From positions 744,001-808,000 of the forward strand of contig NZ_JANHAV010000001.1 in the NCBI RefSeq assembly GCF_024464655.1: DNA of 64,000 nt. Direction: 5' to 3'. The position numbers were made by a program, and so were the translations under genes. Origin of the DNA: Halobellus inordinatus (GTDB lineage Archaea; Halobacteriota; Halobacteria; Halobacteriales; Haloferacaceae). How positions within the stretch are numbered: position 1 is the stretch's first letter; every line of letters begins with the position of its first letter. The notes under the pieces are model-generated. The model was given only the letters and a program-made list of their open reading frames with translations, did no database searches and was not told the DNA's origin. Shown piece by piece: positions 40,648-50,098 of this stretch.

Positions 40648-41493
40648 TCAGACGAACAGCAGCGGAACCATCGCGAGGAAGCCGGCTGCGACGCCCGCAG
40701 CCAGTTCACGACGACCGTCGCCGGGCAGACTGCGCCCGACGGCGAGTGCCTCCGGAATGAACTCCGTGAGGACGAGAAAGATCATCGCACCGGCCGCGAA
40801 GCCGAAGCCCGCGGGGAGGAACTCCCGAGCGGCGCGGACGAAGTAGAACGCCAGAACCGCGCCGATCGGCTGCGGGAGGCTCGAGAACACCGACCACCAG
40901 ACGAGCTTCCAGTTCGCGACGCCCATCGAACGCAACGGGATCGAGATGGCGACGCCCTCGGGGATGTTGTGGATCGAGATCGCGATCGTCATAAAGATCG
41001 CGAGCAGGGGAACTACGAGCCCAAAGAGCTGCGTTCCGCCCTGCAGCCCGAGGTCTGCGAACGAGACGCCGACGGCGACGCCCTCCGGGAAGGAGTGGAC
41101 GGTCAAGACGCCGAGGATGAGCACCAACTTCTTGAAGTCCGCTTCCTCGTACTGCCGCGGGTCGACCTCGGCGGCTTCGATGAGGTCGTGGGCGACGTAG
41201 ACGAGAAGGATGCCGGCGAAGAGTCCGGCACCGAGGAGGAGCAGTTCACGCTGTGGGATCGGGTCGATGGAGACCCCACCGAGCGCCACGTGGACGTACT
41301 CGCCGAGCGCCTCTAACACGAGCCCGAAAACCGATGCGGACAGCATAATCCCGGAGGCAATGCCCCACAGCGCGACGTTCCAGCGGTCGCTCACGTCGGA
41401 GACGAAGAAGAACGGGACTGCCCCCAACCCCGTCGCCAGCGCCGTGATCAGGCCGGCGAGGAAGACGAATCCGAAAGACCACAGCTCGACCAT
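40648..41493 (-). CDS. ZIP-family divalent metal transporter
   Basis: 281 residues from the ATG at 41493, supported by a TTTATACC box 25-32 nt upstream (leaderless). Eight membrane segments; the metal site in helices 4 and 5 is intact (HSFPEGVAVG and IHNIPEGVAIS). Takes up Zn2+ or related metals. Confidence 0.9.
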   Translation of the reverse strand: MVELWSFGFVFLAGLITALATGLGAVPFFFVSDVSDRWNVALWGIASGIMLSASVFGLVLEALGEYVHVALGGVSIDPIPQRELLLLGAGLFAGILLVYVAHDLIEAAEVDPRQYEEADFKKLVLILGVLTVHSFPEGVAVGVSFADLGLQGGTQLFGLVVPLLAIFMTIAISIHNIPEGVAISIPLRSMGVANWKLVWWSVFSSLPQPIGAVLAFYFVRAAREFLPAGFGFAAGAMIFLVLTEFIPEALAVGRSLPGDGRRELAAGVAAGFLAMVPLLFV

Positions 41494-41648
41494 ACTCGCG
41501 TGTAACCACTGAATCGGTATAAACATTTCATATTACTGATTGTTTTGGCGGGCCTAAAACCGTCGCGCAAACGAACGCGAAAGGACATCAACGTTCTATA
41601 ATTTCGGAAACAAAACATTTTCTACGCCGGCGTTCGCGGACCTGTCTG

Positions 41649-41957
41649 ATGCGCAACAGTCAGCGACGCGTGGCGGATTTCCTCGAGGAAGCCGAGTTGT
41701 ACACCCACCCGGCGTATCGGCTCCTGGATCTGACAGCGGAGGTCGGCGAGTTGGCCGCGGACGCGACGAAGTCGACCGCCTACGGCGACGAGCCAGAGTC
41801 GCTATCGGTGAAACGCGACGAACTTGGCGACGCGCTCTTCGCACTACTCGCGCTCGCCGAGGAACTCGACGTCGACGCCGAGGCCGCACTGGAGGAGTCG
41901 TTGAGGAAATACGAGTCCCGTATCGAAGACGACGGGACGCCAGGATCCGGCGAGTAA
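41649..41957 (+). CDS. MazG-like nucleotide pyrophosphohydrolase
   Basis: 102 residues, the short single-domain form. Metal-binding acidic helices EVGELAADATK and RDELGDALFALLALAEELD match the EExxE...ExxD pattern. Probably removes pyrophosphate from non-canonical NTPs; substrate unknown. Confidence 0.8.
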   Translation: MRNSQRRVADFLEEAELYTHPAYRLLDLTAEVGELAADATKSTAYGDEPESLSVKRDELGDALFALLALAEELDVDAEAALEESLRKYESRIEDDGTPGSGE

Positions 41958-42055
41958 TCCCGCTCGGCGGTCGGCGCCGTCGCGGAGCGCGCCGTCTGCC
42001 CGCTGTCCGGCGACCGGTCGAAGCGCTCTTCGGAACGGCCGTCACAAGAGGGCGT

Positions 42056-42520
42056 ATGCATCGCCGCGCACGCGAGTTCACCGAACTGGCACGGGAACGC
42101 TACGATCTCGATCTCACCGTCGAATCGTTCCCGGAAGGCACCGAGACGGCCGCCGACGCCGCTGACGCTGTCGGCTGTGAAGTCGGGCAGATCGCGAGTA
42201 GCCTCGTCTTCGACGCCGATGGCGATCTCGTCGTCGTCGTGACGAGCGGCGCGAACCGCGTCAGCGAATCACGGCTCGAATCGCACCTCGACGCCGAGGA
42301 CGTCGCGATGGCAGATCCCGACGAGATTCGGAGCGTCGTCGGCTGGAGCATCGGCGGCGTCCCCCCGTTCTGTCACGATGCCGACTTGCCGGTCTACATC
42401 GACGAATCACTGCTCGGCTACGAGACCGTCTGGGCGGCCGCCGGCGCGCCGACAGCGGTCTTCTCGATCGACCCCCAGACCCTCCGAGACGTCTCCGACG
42501 CGACGCCGATCGAGGTGTAG
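42056..42520 (+). CDS. YbaK/EbsC-type aminoacyl-tRNA deacylase
   Basis: 154 residues. YbaK fold with CEVGQIASSLVF (conserved Lys replaced in this form by Gln-Ile), GANRVSESRL, and GWSIGGVPPFCHD. Members hydrolyse mischarged tRNAs such as Cys-tRNA(Pro) or Ala-tRNA(Pro). Free-standing here, so it would act in trans. Confidence 0.83.
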   Translation: MHRRAREFTELARERYDLDLTVESFPEGTETAADAADAVGCEVGQIASSLVFDADGDLVVVVTSGANRVSESRLESHLDAEDVAMADPDEIRSVVGWSIGGVPPFCHDADLPVYIDESLLGYETVWAAAGAPTAVFSIDPQTLRDVSDATPIEV

Positions 42521-42535
42521 GGCCGATCCGATCCC

Positions 42536-43564
42536 TCACTCGCGGACGACGTCGACATCGGTGAACTCGAATCGGGCACCACCATCGCTGTCGGCCACAG
42601 CAATCTCCCAGCCGTGCGCCTCGGCGATCCACTTGACGATCGCGAGACCGTAGCCCGTGCCGTCCGCTGCCGTCGTGTATCCCAGATCGAACACGCGCTC
42701 TCGGTCCTCCGGCGGGATACCCGGGCCGTCGTCTTCGAGGAAAAATCCGTCTTCGATCGCACCCACGTGGACCGTCACCCCGTCTCCGGCGTGCTCGACG
42801 GCGTTCCGAAACAGGTTCTCGAAGAGGTTCCGAAGCCGGTCGACGTCGGCTCTGATCGTCATCTCGTCTTCGACTTCGAGGGTGGCTCCGGACGTGCTGA
42901 CGGTGCCCCAGCACTGTCTGACGAGCTCCGAAAGTGTCACGCGCTCTTTCTCTCCGACGTGATGGCCCTGCTTCGCGAGCGTGAGCGTGTCTTCGATGAT
43001 GTCCCACATCCGGTCGAGAGCGTCGTCGACAGACGCTAGGTGCGCTGACTCGCACTCCTCGCTCGCGATTTCGAGATGTCCCTCGGCGACGTTCAGCGGG
43101 TTCCGGAGGTCGTGGGCGACGACGCTCGCAAACTCCTCTAGTCGCTCGTTCTGTCGCTCCAGTTGGCGCTCGTACGCTTTCCGCGTCCCGATCCGTCGGA
43201 GCGAGACCAGCGCCCCGATGGGCTCTCCGCCCGATCGCAGCGTCGTGACCCGCGCCTCTGCCGGCAGGTGGCGGGGGACGGGCGCGTCCTCGGGGTGACC
43301 CATCTCCAACTCGACCCGTTCTTCGGCTGATTCGTCGGCCAGCACCGATTCGACGGCCGTCCGTAGCGAGTCGAGGCCGTCTTCGACGATCCGGCCGAAG
43401 CGGTCGTAGTCGGCCCCGATCACCGCCTCAGGGGAGAGGCCGGAGATCGCGTAGAACCGATCGTTCGCGAACGCGATGGTGCCATCGGCGTCGATAGCGA
43501 ACACCGGCTCCATCTGATTTCGGGAGACGGTCTCGACGTCGATCGCTTCACCATCGCAATCCAT
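42536..43564 (-). CDS. PAS-domain sensor histidine kinase
   Basis: 342 residues. PAS domain (about 10-130, NQMEPVFAIDADGTIAFAND), HisKA with the phospho-accepting His in VVAHDLRNPLN near residue 150, then HATPase_c with N box NLFRNAVEHA and G boxes DDGPGIPPEDRERVF and GTGYGLAIV. No membrane helix, so it senses a cytosolic cue. No response regulator adjoins, as is usual in haloarchaea. TTTAAA about 30 nt upstream marks a leaderless promoter. Confidence 0.92.
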   Translation of the reverse strand: MDCDGEAIDVETVSRNQMEPVFAIDADGTIAFANDRFYAISGLSPEAVIGADYDRFGRIVEDGLDSLRTAVESVLADESAEERVELEMGHPEDAPVPRHLPAEARVTTLRSGGEPIGALVSLRRIGTRKAYERQLERQNERLEEFASVVAHDLRNPLNVAEGHLEIASEECESAHLASVDDALDRMWDIIEDTLTLAKQGHHVGEKERVTLSELVRQCWGTVSTSGATLEVEDEMTIRADVDRLRNLFENLFRNAVEHAGDGVTVHVGAIEDGFFLEDDGPGIPPEDRERVFDLGYTTAADGTGYGLAIVKWIAEAHGWEIAVADSDGGARFEFTDVDVVRE

Positions 43565-43648
43565 ACGGTCGCTACAGGTGAGAGTGATTTAAATTGTAGG
43601 TGTGCTGTCGTGCTCGGAATTGTACATTCGTGTCCGGTACTGGCCCTC

Positions 43649-43728
43649 ATACTGTCGGACAGAACTGTGTGAAGATTATCGACACCCGTGGGTGTCAACA
43701 TAGTTCACGAGCTTCTGTCCGACAGTAT
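43649..43728. repeat. 80-bp palindromic miniature element, copy B
   Basis: Perfect 16-bp terminal inverted repeats (ATACTGTCGGACAGAA at 43649-43664 and its complement at 43713-43728) around hairpin GACACCC/GGGTGTC (43681-43696). Homologous to copy A at 40169, with conserved GTTCAC-like inner sequence. MITE-like in design. Confidence 0.72.
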
Positions 43729-43792
43729 CAGTCCCGCGGCTAACAGTACTGGGGGACTGGCGATTATGTATCTCGGCATCGTAGGTGGAGTT

Positions 43793-44113
43793 ATGGCCGA
43801 TCAATCACCGCCGGTGGACGCCACAGCAGAGAGCGAGGGAGACGCCGAACGCCAGCGCGTCTGGCTCGTCGAGCGGACGTACTCCGACGACGAGCAGAAC
43901 ATCGTCATCCTCGTGTACGCGACCCCCGACGGATCGCAGTATCTCCGCAAAGAGCGCGCCCTCACCAGTTTCGACGACGCACGCGACACGACAGCGGGGC
44001 TGCTCGCTCGCGAGTCGAGTCTCGGCACCGTGACCGACCCCGACGAGCGCAGGCGATACGCCCGGGAAGCGAAACGGACTCGTGAGCAGTACGCCCCCGA
44101 CGACGTCGTCTGA
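43793..44113 (+). CDS. Conserved haloarchaeal hypothetical protein
   Basis: 106 residues from the ATG at 43793. The frame open from 43688 begins inside the palindromic element and is rejected. A beta meander (RVWLVERTYSDDEQNIVILVYATPDGSQYLRKERAL) and a basic helical tail (DERRRYAREAKRTREQY) are seen. Function unknown. Confidence 0.65.
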   Translation: MADQSPPVDATAESEGDAERQRVWLVERTYSDDEQNIVILVYATPDGSQYLRKERALTSFDDARDTTAGLLARESSLGTVTDPDERRRYAREAKRTREQYAPDDVV

Positions 44114-44231
44114 TCCCGTTTCACGTGATCGCAGACGGACGCCGATCAGCCTGGTGTCTTCGAAGACAGCTACTCGGAATCGAGTACCAGACCGCACGGA
44201 TTTAAGCGCCGACCCCGAGTACGTTCGCCCG

Positions 44232-46325
44232 ATGGGAGAGTTATCCGCGTTGTTCTCGCCCGAACGAATCGCCGTCGTGGGCGCGACAGAGCGTGCGGGC
44301 TCCGTCGGCCGGGCGATTATGGAGAACCTCCTCGATTCGTTCGCGGGCGAGGTCGTCCCCGTGAATCCGAGCCACGAGGAGGTCTTCGGCATCCCGACGC
44401 TAGACGACGTCGCCGCCGCCGACGCCGACCTCGCCGTCGTCGTCGTGCCACCGCAGATCGCCGTCGACGTCGTTCGCGAGGCCGGCGAGGCGGGCGTCCG
44501 AAACGTCGTGGTCATCACCGCCGGCTTCGGCGAGACCGGCAGTGAGGGCGCCGCCCGTGAGCAGGACCTGATCGAGGTCGCCGAAACGTACGACATCGAC
44601 CTGGTCGGCCCCAACAGCCTCGGGATTATGTCGACGCCGGTTGGAATGAACGCGACGTTCGGCCCCGAGAACGCCACCGAGGGGCGGATGTCGTTTATGA
44701 GCCAGTCGGGGGCGTTCATCACGGCCGTCTTAGACTGGGCGAACGACCAGGGAATCGGCTTCAAAGACGTCGTCTCGCTCGGTAACAAGGCCGTCCTCGA
44801 CGAATCCGACTTCGTCAGAGAGTGGGGCGACGACGACGACACCGACGTGATAATCGGCTATCTGGAGGGCATCGACGACGGCCAGGCGTTCATCGAGACG
44901 GCGCGCGAGGTGACCGCAGAGACGCCGGTCGTCCTCGTGAAGTCCGGTCGCACCGACGCCGGCGCACAGGCCGCCTCCAGTCACACGGGGACGATCGCCG
45001 GCTCGGATCAGGCCTACGAGGCCGGCCTCGAACAGGCGGGCGTCATCCGCGCGGCGTCCGTCCAGGAACTGTTCGACGCCGCGCGCGTCCTGGAGAGTCA
45101 ACCCCTTCCCGAAAGTGACGGCGTCGCTGTCATCACGAACGCCGGCGGGCCGGGCGTGATGAGCACCGACGCGATCGGCGACTCGCGGCTCTCGATGGCG
45201 TCGTTCACCGACTCGACGCTCGATGCCTTCTCGGAGGCGTTGCCGGCGGAAGGTAACATCTACAACCCGGTCGACATCGTCGGCGACGCCGACAACGAGC
45301 GCTTCCGCGACGCGCTGGACGTCGCGCTCGGTGACGCAAACGTCGGTAGCGTCATCGTCCTCTCGTGTCCGACGGCTGTCCTCGACTACCAGCAATTGGC
45401 CACCGATACCGTCGAGCTACAGGCGAAACACGACAAGCCCGTCGCCGCCTGCTTTATGGGCGGCGAGCGGGTCGAACCCGCCGCAGAGACGCTCGCAGAC
45501 GCCGGGATCCCGAACTACTTCGATCCGGCCCGGGCGGTGCAGGGCCTCGACGCGCTCTCGCGCTTCCGCGATATCACCGAACGGGAGTACCAGGCGCCGA
45601 CGACGTTCGACGTCGACCGCGAGCGCGCCCGCGAGATCCTCACGTCGGTCGAGGGCCGCGCGGACACGCGGTTGGGCGTCGAAGCGATGGGCCTCTTAGA
45701 CGCCTACGGGATCGAGACGCCCGCCGGCGACATCGTCGACGCACCCGCGGACGCGCTCGAAGTCGCAGAGTCCATCGACGGCGACGTGGTGATGAAGATC
45801 GTCAGCCCGGATATCCTGCACAAATCTGACATCGGGGGCGTCAAGGTCGGCGTCCCGAACGAGGAGGTCTACGACGCCTACGAAGACCTGATCTCTCGCG
45901 CGCGAAACTACCAGCCCGATGCGACGATCATCGGCGTGCAGGTCCAAGAGATGGTCGACCTCGACGACGGTGTGGAGACGATCGTCGGGATGAACCGCGA
46001 TCCGCAGTTCGGCCCGCTCTTGCTCTTCGGCCTCGGCGGAATCTTCGTCGAGACGCTCGAAGACACGACGTTCCGCGTCGCGCCGGTCTCTGAACCGGAG
46101 GCCGAGGCGATGACCCGGGAGATCGACGCCGCGCCGTTGTTGCGCGGGGCGCGCGGACGCGAGCCCGCAGACGTCGCGGGCGTCGTCGAGACGATCCAGC
46201 GCCTCTCACAGCTCGTGACCGACTTCCCGGCGATTCTCGAATTGGACATCAACCCACTCGTCGCCACCCCCGATGGCGTCGAAGCCGTCGACGTGCGACT
46301 CACCGTCGACCCCGATCAACTCTGA
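44232..46325 (+). CDS. ADP-forming acetyl-CoA synthetase, fused alpha-beta
   Basis: 697 residues from the ATG at 44232, with TTTAAG about 30 nt upstream. CoA-binding domain (VVGATERAGSVGRAIMENL, residue 15), succinyl-CoA-ligase-like domain with the phospho-His loop SSHTGTIAGSD near residue 257, and a C-terminal ATP-grasp domain (EYQAPTTFDVDRERAREIL to LDINPLVATPDGV). Makes acetate and ATP from acetyl-CoA, ADP and phosphate, the route haloarchaea use for acetate overflow. Coupled to the next gene 12 bp downstream. Confidence 0.93.
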   Translation: MGELSALFSPERIAVVGATERAGSVGRAIMENLLDSFAGEVVPVNPSHEEVFGIPTLDDVAAADADLAVVVVPPQIAVDVVREAGEAGVRNVVVITAGFGETGSEGAAREQDLIEVAETYDIDLVGPNSLGIMSTPVGMNATFGPENATEGRMSFMSQSGAFITAVLDWANDQGIGFKDVVSLGNKAVLDESDFVREWGDDDDTDVIIGYLEGIDDGQAFIETAREVTAETPVVLVKSGRTDAGAQAASSHTGTIAGSDQAYEAGLEQAGVIRAASVQELFDAARVLESQPLPESDGVAVITNAGGPGVMSTDAIGDSRLSMASFTDSTLDAFSEALPAEGNIYNPVDIVGDADNERFRDALDVALGDANVGSVIVLSCPTAVLDYQQLATDTVELQAKHDKPVAACFMGGERVEPAAETLADAGIPNYFDPARAVQGLDALSRFRDITEREYQAPTTFDVDRERAREILTSVEGRADTRLGVEAMGLLDAYGIETPAGDIVDAPADALEVAESIDGDVVMKIVSPDILHKSDIGGVKVGVPNEEVYDAYEDLISRARNYQPDATIIGVQVQEMVDLDDGVETIVGMNRDPQFGPLLLFGLGGIFVETLEDTTFRVAPVSEPEAEAMTREIDAAPLLRGARGREPADVAGVVETIQRLSQLVTDFPAILELDINPLVATPDGVEAVDVRLTVDPDQL

Positions 46326-46337
46326 GGAGCCCCACAG

Positions 46338-47498
46338 ATGCACACGAACACCCTACTCGTCGCTTCGATCCAGGAAAGCACCGGCAAGACGGCAGTCACC
46401 CTCGCGCTCGGCCGACTCGCACAGGAGCGCGGCCTCGACGTCGGCTATATGAAGCCCAAAGGCACGCGGCTCCAGTCGAACGTCGGCAAGACGCTCGATG
46501 AGGATCCGATGTTGGCGCGAGAACTCCTCGATTTGGACTGTGAGATGCACCAGATGGAGCCGATCGTCTACTCGCCGACGTTCGTCGACGGCGCGATCCG
46601 CGGGCAGGAGGACCCCGAAGAACTCGGCGCCCTCATCGAGGAGTACTTCGAACAGCTCGCGGCCAACTGCGGGCTGATGCTCGTCGAGGGCGGCGGCTCG
46701 TGGACCACCGGTGGGATCGTCGATCTGACCGACGTGGACATCGCGTCGCGGCTCGACGCCGACGTGCTCCTCGTGGCGAACTACGAGAACCCGGGCGACC
46801 TCGACGACGTCGTCGCCGCTGCGGAGGCCTTCGGCGACCGCCTCGTGGGCGTGTTGTTCAACGGCGTGAGCGACGCCGCCTTCGACGACCTCGAACAGCA
46901 GGGCGTGCCGTTCCTCGAAGGACGCGGGATCCCCGTTCTCGGCGTCGTCCCGCGCGAGCGTGACCTCGCGGGCGTGACCGTCGAGGACCTCGCCGCCGAA
47001 CTCGGCGCCGACGTCGCCGTCGACGGCGACAGCGGGGCCTACGTGGAGCGCTTCCTCGTCGGCGCGATGGGCGGAGACGCCGCTCTCCGGTACTTCCGCC
47101 GCACCAAGAACGCCGCAGTCATCACCGGCGGCGACCGCGCGGAGATCATCACCGCAGCGTTGGAGGCCCCGGGCGTCAACGCCATCATCCTCACCGGCGG
47201 ACACCGCCCGTCGCCGGCCGTGCTCGGCAAGGCCGAACAGAAGGGCGTGCCCGTCCTGCTCGTCACCGGAGACACCCTCTCAGTCGTCGACCGCGCGGAG
47301 GCGGTCGTCAACACCGGCCGCGCCCGCGACGAGGAGACGATCACCCGGATGAGCGAACTCCTCTACGATCACGCCGACGTGGACGCGCTGCTCGGTCCGG
47401 AGGACGACAGTGTGGACGCAGCGGACGCAGCGGAGGACTCGGCGGACCCGGAGGACGCTGGCAACTCCGACAACCCAACGGACGCTGACGAGGCGTAA
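46338..47498 (+). CDS. Pta N-terminal-like P-loop/DRTGG protein
   Basis: 386 residues. N-terminal dethiobiotin-synthetase-like P-loop (SIQESTGKTAVTLALG, residue 10) with VEGGGSWTTGG, then a DRTGG domain (near 215-335, GDRAEIITAALEAPGVNAIILTGG) and an acidic tail. These are the regulatory parts of long phosphotransacetylases, but the catalytic PTA_PTB domain is absent. Next to ADP-forming acetyl-CoA synthetase, it probably senses or regulates acetyl-CoA/acetate flux. Confidence 0.8.
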   Translation: MHTNTLLVASIQESTGKTAVTLALGRLAQERGLDVGYMKPKGTRLQSNVGKTLDEDPMLARELLDLDCEMHQMEPIVYSPTFVDGAIRGQEDPEELGALIEEYFEQLAANCGLMLVEGGGSWTTGGIVDLTDVDIASRLDADVLLVANYENPGDLDDVVAAAEAFGDRLVGVLFNGVSDAAFDDLEQQGVPFLEGRGIPVLGVVPRERDLAGVTVEDLAAELGADVAVDGDSGAYVERFLVGAMGGDAALRYFRRTKNAAVITGGDRAEIITAALEAPGVNAIILTGGHRPSPAVLGKAEQKGVPVLLVTGDTLSVVDRAEAVVNTGRARDEETITRMSELLYDHADVDALLGPEDDSVDAADAAEDSADPEDAGNSDNPTDADEA

Positions 47499-47536
47499 TC
47501 CTCGTATCCGTCAGGTGCGACTACTGCTGGCGCTCC

Positions 47537-48742
47537 TCAGCACTTCCACCCGCGATCCGTCGTGTTCAAGCGTTCACAGCCGTCGTCGGTGACGACGACG
47601 AGGTCCTCGATGCGGACGCCGAACGCGCCGTCGAGGTAGACACCGGGCTCGACGCTGAAGACCATCCCCGGCTCCAGTTCTCGCGTACTGTCGGCGACGA
47701 TGTATGGCTCTTCGTGGACGTCGAGGCCGACGCCGTGGCCCGTCCGGTGAATGAACCGCTCGCCGTAGCCCGCGTCCTCGATGACCGAGCGCGCGGTAGC
47801 GTCGACCGCGCCAGCAGCCACCCCTGGTTCGACTGCGTCGACGGCCGCCTCCTGCGCGCGTCTGACCACCTCGTGGACCTCGCGAAAGCGCTCGCCAGGG
47901 GTGCCGTCGAAGACGACGGTTCGAGTCTGGTCGCTGGGGTAGCCGTCGACGCGCGTTCCGAAATCCACGACGACCGGGTCGCCGGCCCCGATCGTTCGCT
48001 CGCCGTGCGTGTGATGCGGCATCGCGCCGTTGGGTCCGGAGCCGACGATCGTCTCGAAGGAGACGCCGTCGCCGCCGGCGTCGGCGAGAAACGACTCGAT
48101 CCGGGCTGCGAGTTCGGATTCTGTCAGCCCGACGGCGTCGCTGCCGAGGCCGCGAACGCGCTTCATCGCGTCGTCTGCGGCCCCTGCGGCCCGTCGAAGC
48201 GCATCGAGTTCGGTATCGTCCTTTCTGATTCGCAGGTCTGCGAGCACCTCGCTGGCGAGGCCGAGCGTGGCGTCCGGACGAATCTCGCGCACGTCTCGAG
48301 TGAACGTCGCCCACATCGTGTCGTCGACGAGAAGGTGCGACGCCGCCGGGATCCCGAGATCGTCGAACAGCTCCGAGAGCGCCCTCACGGGATCCGTCTC
48401 GTCGTCCCACGCCCGCACGTCCGGCACCCACGACTCTGCTCGGACCTGCGAGGCCGCAAGCGCCGGGACGAAGAACGTCGGTTCGCCCTCGGCGGGCACG
48501 ACGAAGAGGAAGTGTCTCTCGCGCTGGGATTCGACGAGGCCGGTGAGATACTGGAGGTTCCGTCCGGGGACACAGACGAGCGCGTCCGCGCCCACGTTGG
48601 CGAGCGTCGTCTGTGCCGCGTCGGTTCGTCGTTCGAGAGGCGTCACACCGGGGGCTTCCGCGCAAACGTACAAGAAGGTACGGTCGCGTTGTGGGGTCCC
48701 GGCGGGCGAAAATCCGGCCAGATACCGGTCGTAACCACTCAT
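47537..48742 (-). CDS. M24-family Xaa-Pro aminopeptidase
   Basis: 401 residues. Creatinase-like N-terminal domain, then the pita-bread fold with metal ligands in VVDFGTRVDGYPSDQTRTV (two Asp), FIHRTGHGVGLDVHEEPYI (His), and the two Glu of FSVEPGVYLDGAFGVRIEDLVV. Cytosolic; removes N-terminal residues before proline. Convergent with the previous gene. Confidence 0.9.
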   Translation of the reverse strand: MSGYDRYLAGFSPAGTPQRDRTFLYVCAEAPGVTPLERRTDAAQTTLANVGADALVCVPGRNLQYLTGLVESQRERHFLFVVPAEGEPTFFVPALAASQVRAESWVPDVRAWDDETDPVRALSELFDDLGIPAASHLLVDDTMWATFTRDVREIRPDATLGLASEVLADLRIRKDDTELDALRRAAGAADDAMKRVRGLGSDAVGLTESELAARIESFLADAGGDGVSFETIVGSGPNGAMPHHTHGERTIGAGDPVVVDFGTRVDGYPSDQTRTVVFDGTPGERFREVHEVVRRAQEAAVDAVEPGVAAGAVDATARSVIEDAGYGERFIHRTGHGVGLDVHEEPYIVADSTRELEPGMVFSVEPGVYLDGAFGVRIEDLVVVTDDGCERLNTTDRGWKC

Positions 48743-48774
48743 TAACTATTACATATCCCCGTGACACTTGGAGT

Positions 48775-48951
48775 ATGGACTTCGACTGGCCCACGTACTT
48801 CGAGTGTGCCGCCTGCGGAGCCGAACTACCCGCGGATGCAGTCCGGTATGACGATCTGGGCTATCCCGAGTGCCCCGAATGCGGCGCGCGCACCGGACCG
48901 CTCGCCAGCCTCGAAGCCGTCGAGTCCGCGTCCAAAGGCCTCGCCGACTGA
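48775..48951 (+). CDS. Small zinc-ribbon protein
   Basis: 58 residues from the ATG at 48775. FECAACGAELP and YPECPECGART give two CxxC pairs, a compact zinc ribbon. Haloarchaea have many such proteins, mostly unstudied. The frame open from 48613 overlaps the M24 gene antisense and is rejected. Confidence 0.7.
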   Translation: MDFDWPTYFECAACGAELPADAVRYDDLGYPECPECGARTGPLASLEAVESASKGLAD

Positions 48952-49013
48952 TCGCGACGCGGTCGTGCGACCCTATTCGGAAGATACAGGCTCGCGACGT
49001 GCGAGCCATCGGT

Positions 49014-49247
49014 ATGGAGTGGACACGGACTCGTGAGGAGGAACGGCTCGTCGAGTGGACGCGCCAGGACGGGTACGTCACGCTACGTCGTCGCCGCCGA
49101 CCCGACGGCGAGTGGGTCGTCAGACTCGACCGCCTGCATCAAGCGCCCGGTGGCAGAGACTACCGTCGCGAGCGCGTGGCCGACGTCGAGGCAGCGAAGG
49201 CCTTGATCGAAGAGTGGAAAGCGGACGCGGCCTCCCGGGGAGAATAG
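49014..49247 (+). CDS. DUF7543-like haloarchaeal protein
   Basis: 77 residues from the ATG at 49014: MEWTRTREEERLVEWTRQDG, a YVTLRRRRRPDGEWVVRLDRLHQAPGG beta hairpin and a C-terminal helix. Looks like the family named DUF7543; function unknown. Confidence 0.65.
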   Translation: MEWTRTREEERLVEWTRQDGYVTLRRRRRPDGEWVVRLDRLHQAPGGRDYRRERVADVEAAKALIEEWKADAASRGE

Positions 49248-49271
49248 AGAGCGGCCGCAGCCGGGCGGGGA

Positions 49272-50057
49272 CTACTCCTGTAACCGCTGGGTCGCTTCGA
49301 TCAGCGGGTGCCGGCCGTAGTCGGCGATTTCGATGTCTTCGATCGACGAGAGCCCCTCCTTTTCGGCCGTCCGTTGCATTCCCAGATCGACGCGTTCGTC
49401 TAAGACGATCACCGTGGCGTCCATCTCCTCGATTCCGAGTTGGAACGCCGCCATCACGCGGTGGTGGCCGTCCGCCAGCAGGAATTCGCCGCTGTTATCG
49501 ATGACCACGAGCGGTTCGGCGAGTCCGCGTTCGAGTTCGTACTGCCGCCCCTCGAGTTCGTCGGCGTAGACACGCGCCTGCGTCGGCGTGAGATTGTCCA
49601 ACTCGACGACGCGAGATTCCTCGTGGAGACTGACGTCGTGGATCTGTTCGAGCGTGCGCATCAGTTTGCCCACCTTCTCCGGCGTCGCCCGCTCGATCTG
49701 TGAGCGGACGACGTCCGTATTCGAGATGATGCCGACGAGGTTGTCGGCGTCGTCGACGACCGGGAGCTTTTGGATGCCTGACCGGAGGATCACGCGCGCG
49801 GCGTCGATCACGTCCATCTCGGGGTGGGCGACGATGATGTCCTCGGTCATCACGGTGAAGATCGGGTCCTCGTCGTCGACTAAGAGCAGATCGCTGGCCG
49901 TGACGAACCCCTCGACCTTTCGGCCGTCGGAGACGGGAAATCCGTTGTGTCCTTCGCTCTCTTTGATCCGGCGTGCGACGTCGGCGACGGTGTCGGTCGG
50001 CGAGACGGTCTGCACCTCACGCGTCATGTACTCTTTGACCTTCGGTCTCCCGCTCAT
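49272..50057 (-). CDS. CBS-domain protein with ParB/sulfiredoxin-like domain
   Basis: 261 residues from the ATG at 50057. Two CBS motifs (about 5-58, VKEYMTREVQTVSPTDTVADVA, and 70-125, VMTEDIIVAHPEMDVIDAA) form an adenosine-ligand sensor. Residues about 145-250 are ParB-like (LDNLTPTQARVYADELEG, LVVIDNSGEFLLADGHHRVMAA), with the D-G-x-H-R motif of ParB/Srx nucleotide-using enzymes. DNA target or enzymatic role unknown. Confidence 0.85.
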   Translation of the reverse strand: MSGRPKVKEYMTREVQTVSPTDTVADVARRIKESEGHNGFPVSDGRKVEGFVTASDLLLVDDEDPIFTVMTEDIIVAHPEMDVIDAARVILRSGIQKLPVVDDADNLVGIISNTDVVRSQIERATPEKVGKLMRTLEQIHDVSLHEESRVVELDNLTPTQARVYADELEGRQYELERGLAEPLVVIDNSGEFLLADGHHRVMAAFQLGIEEMDATVIVLDERVDLGMQRTAEKEGLSSIEDIEIADYGRHPLIEATQRLQE

Positions 50058-50098
50058 TTTCGAGCCTACGCGGTCCCCGTGGAAAAGGGTGCCTCTCG

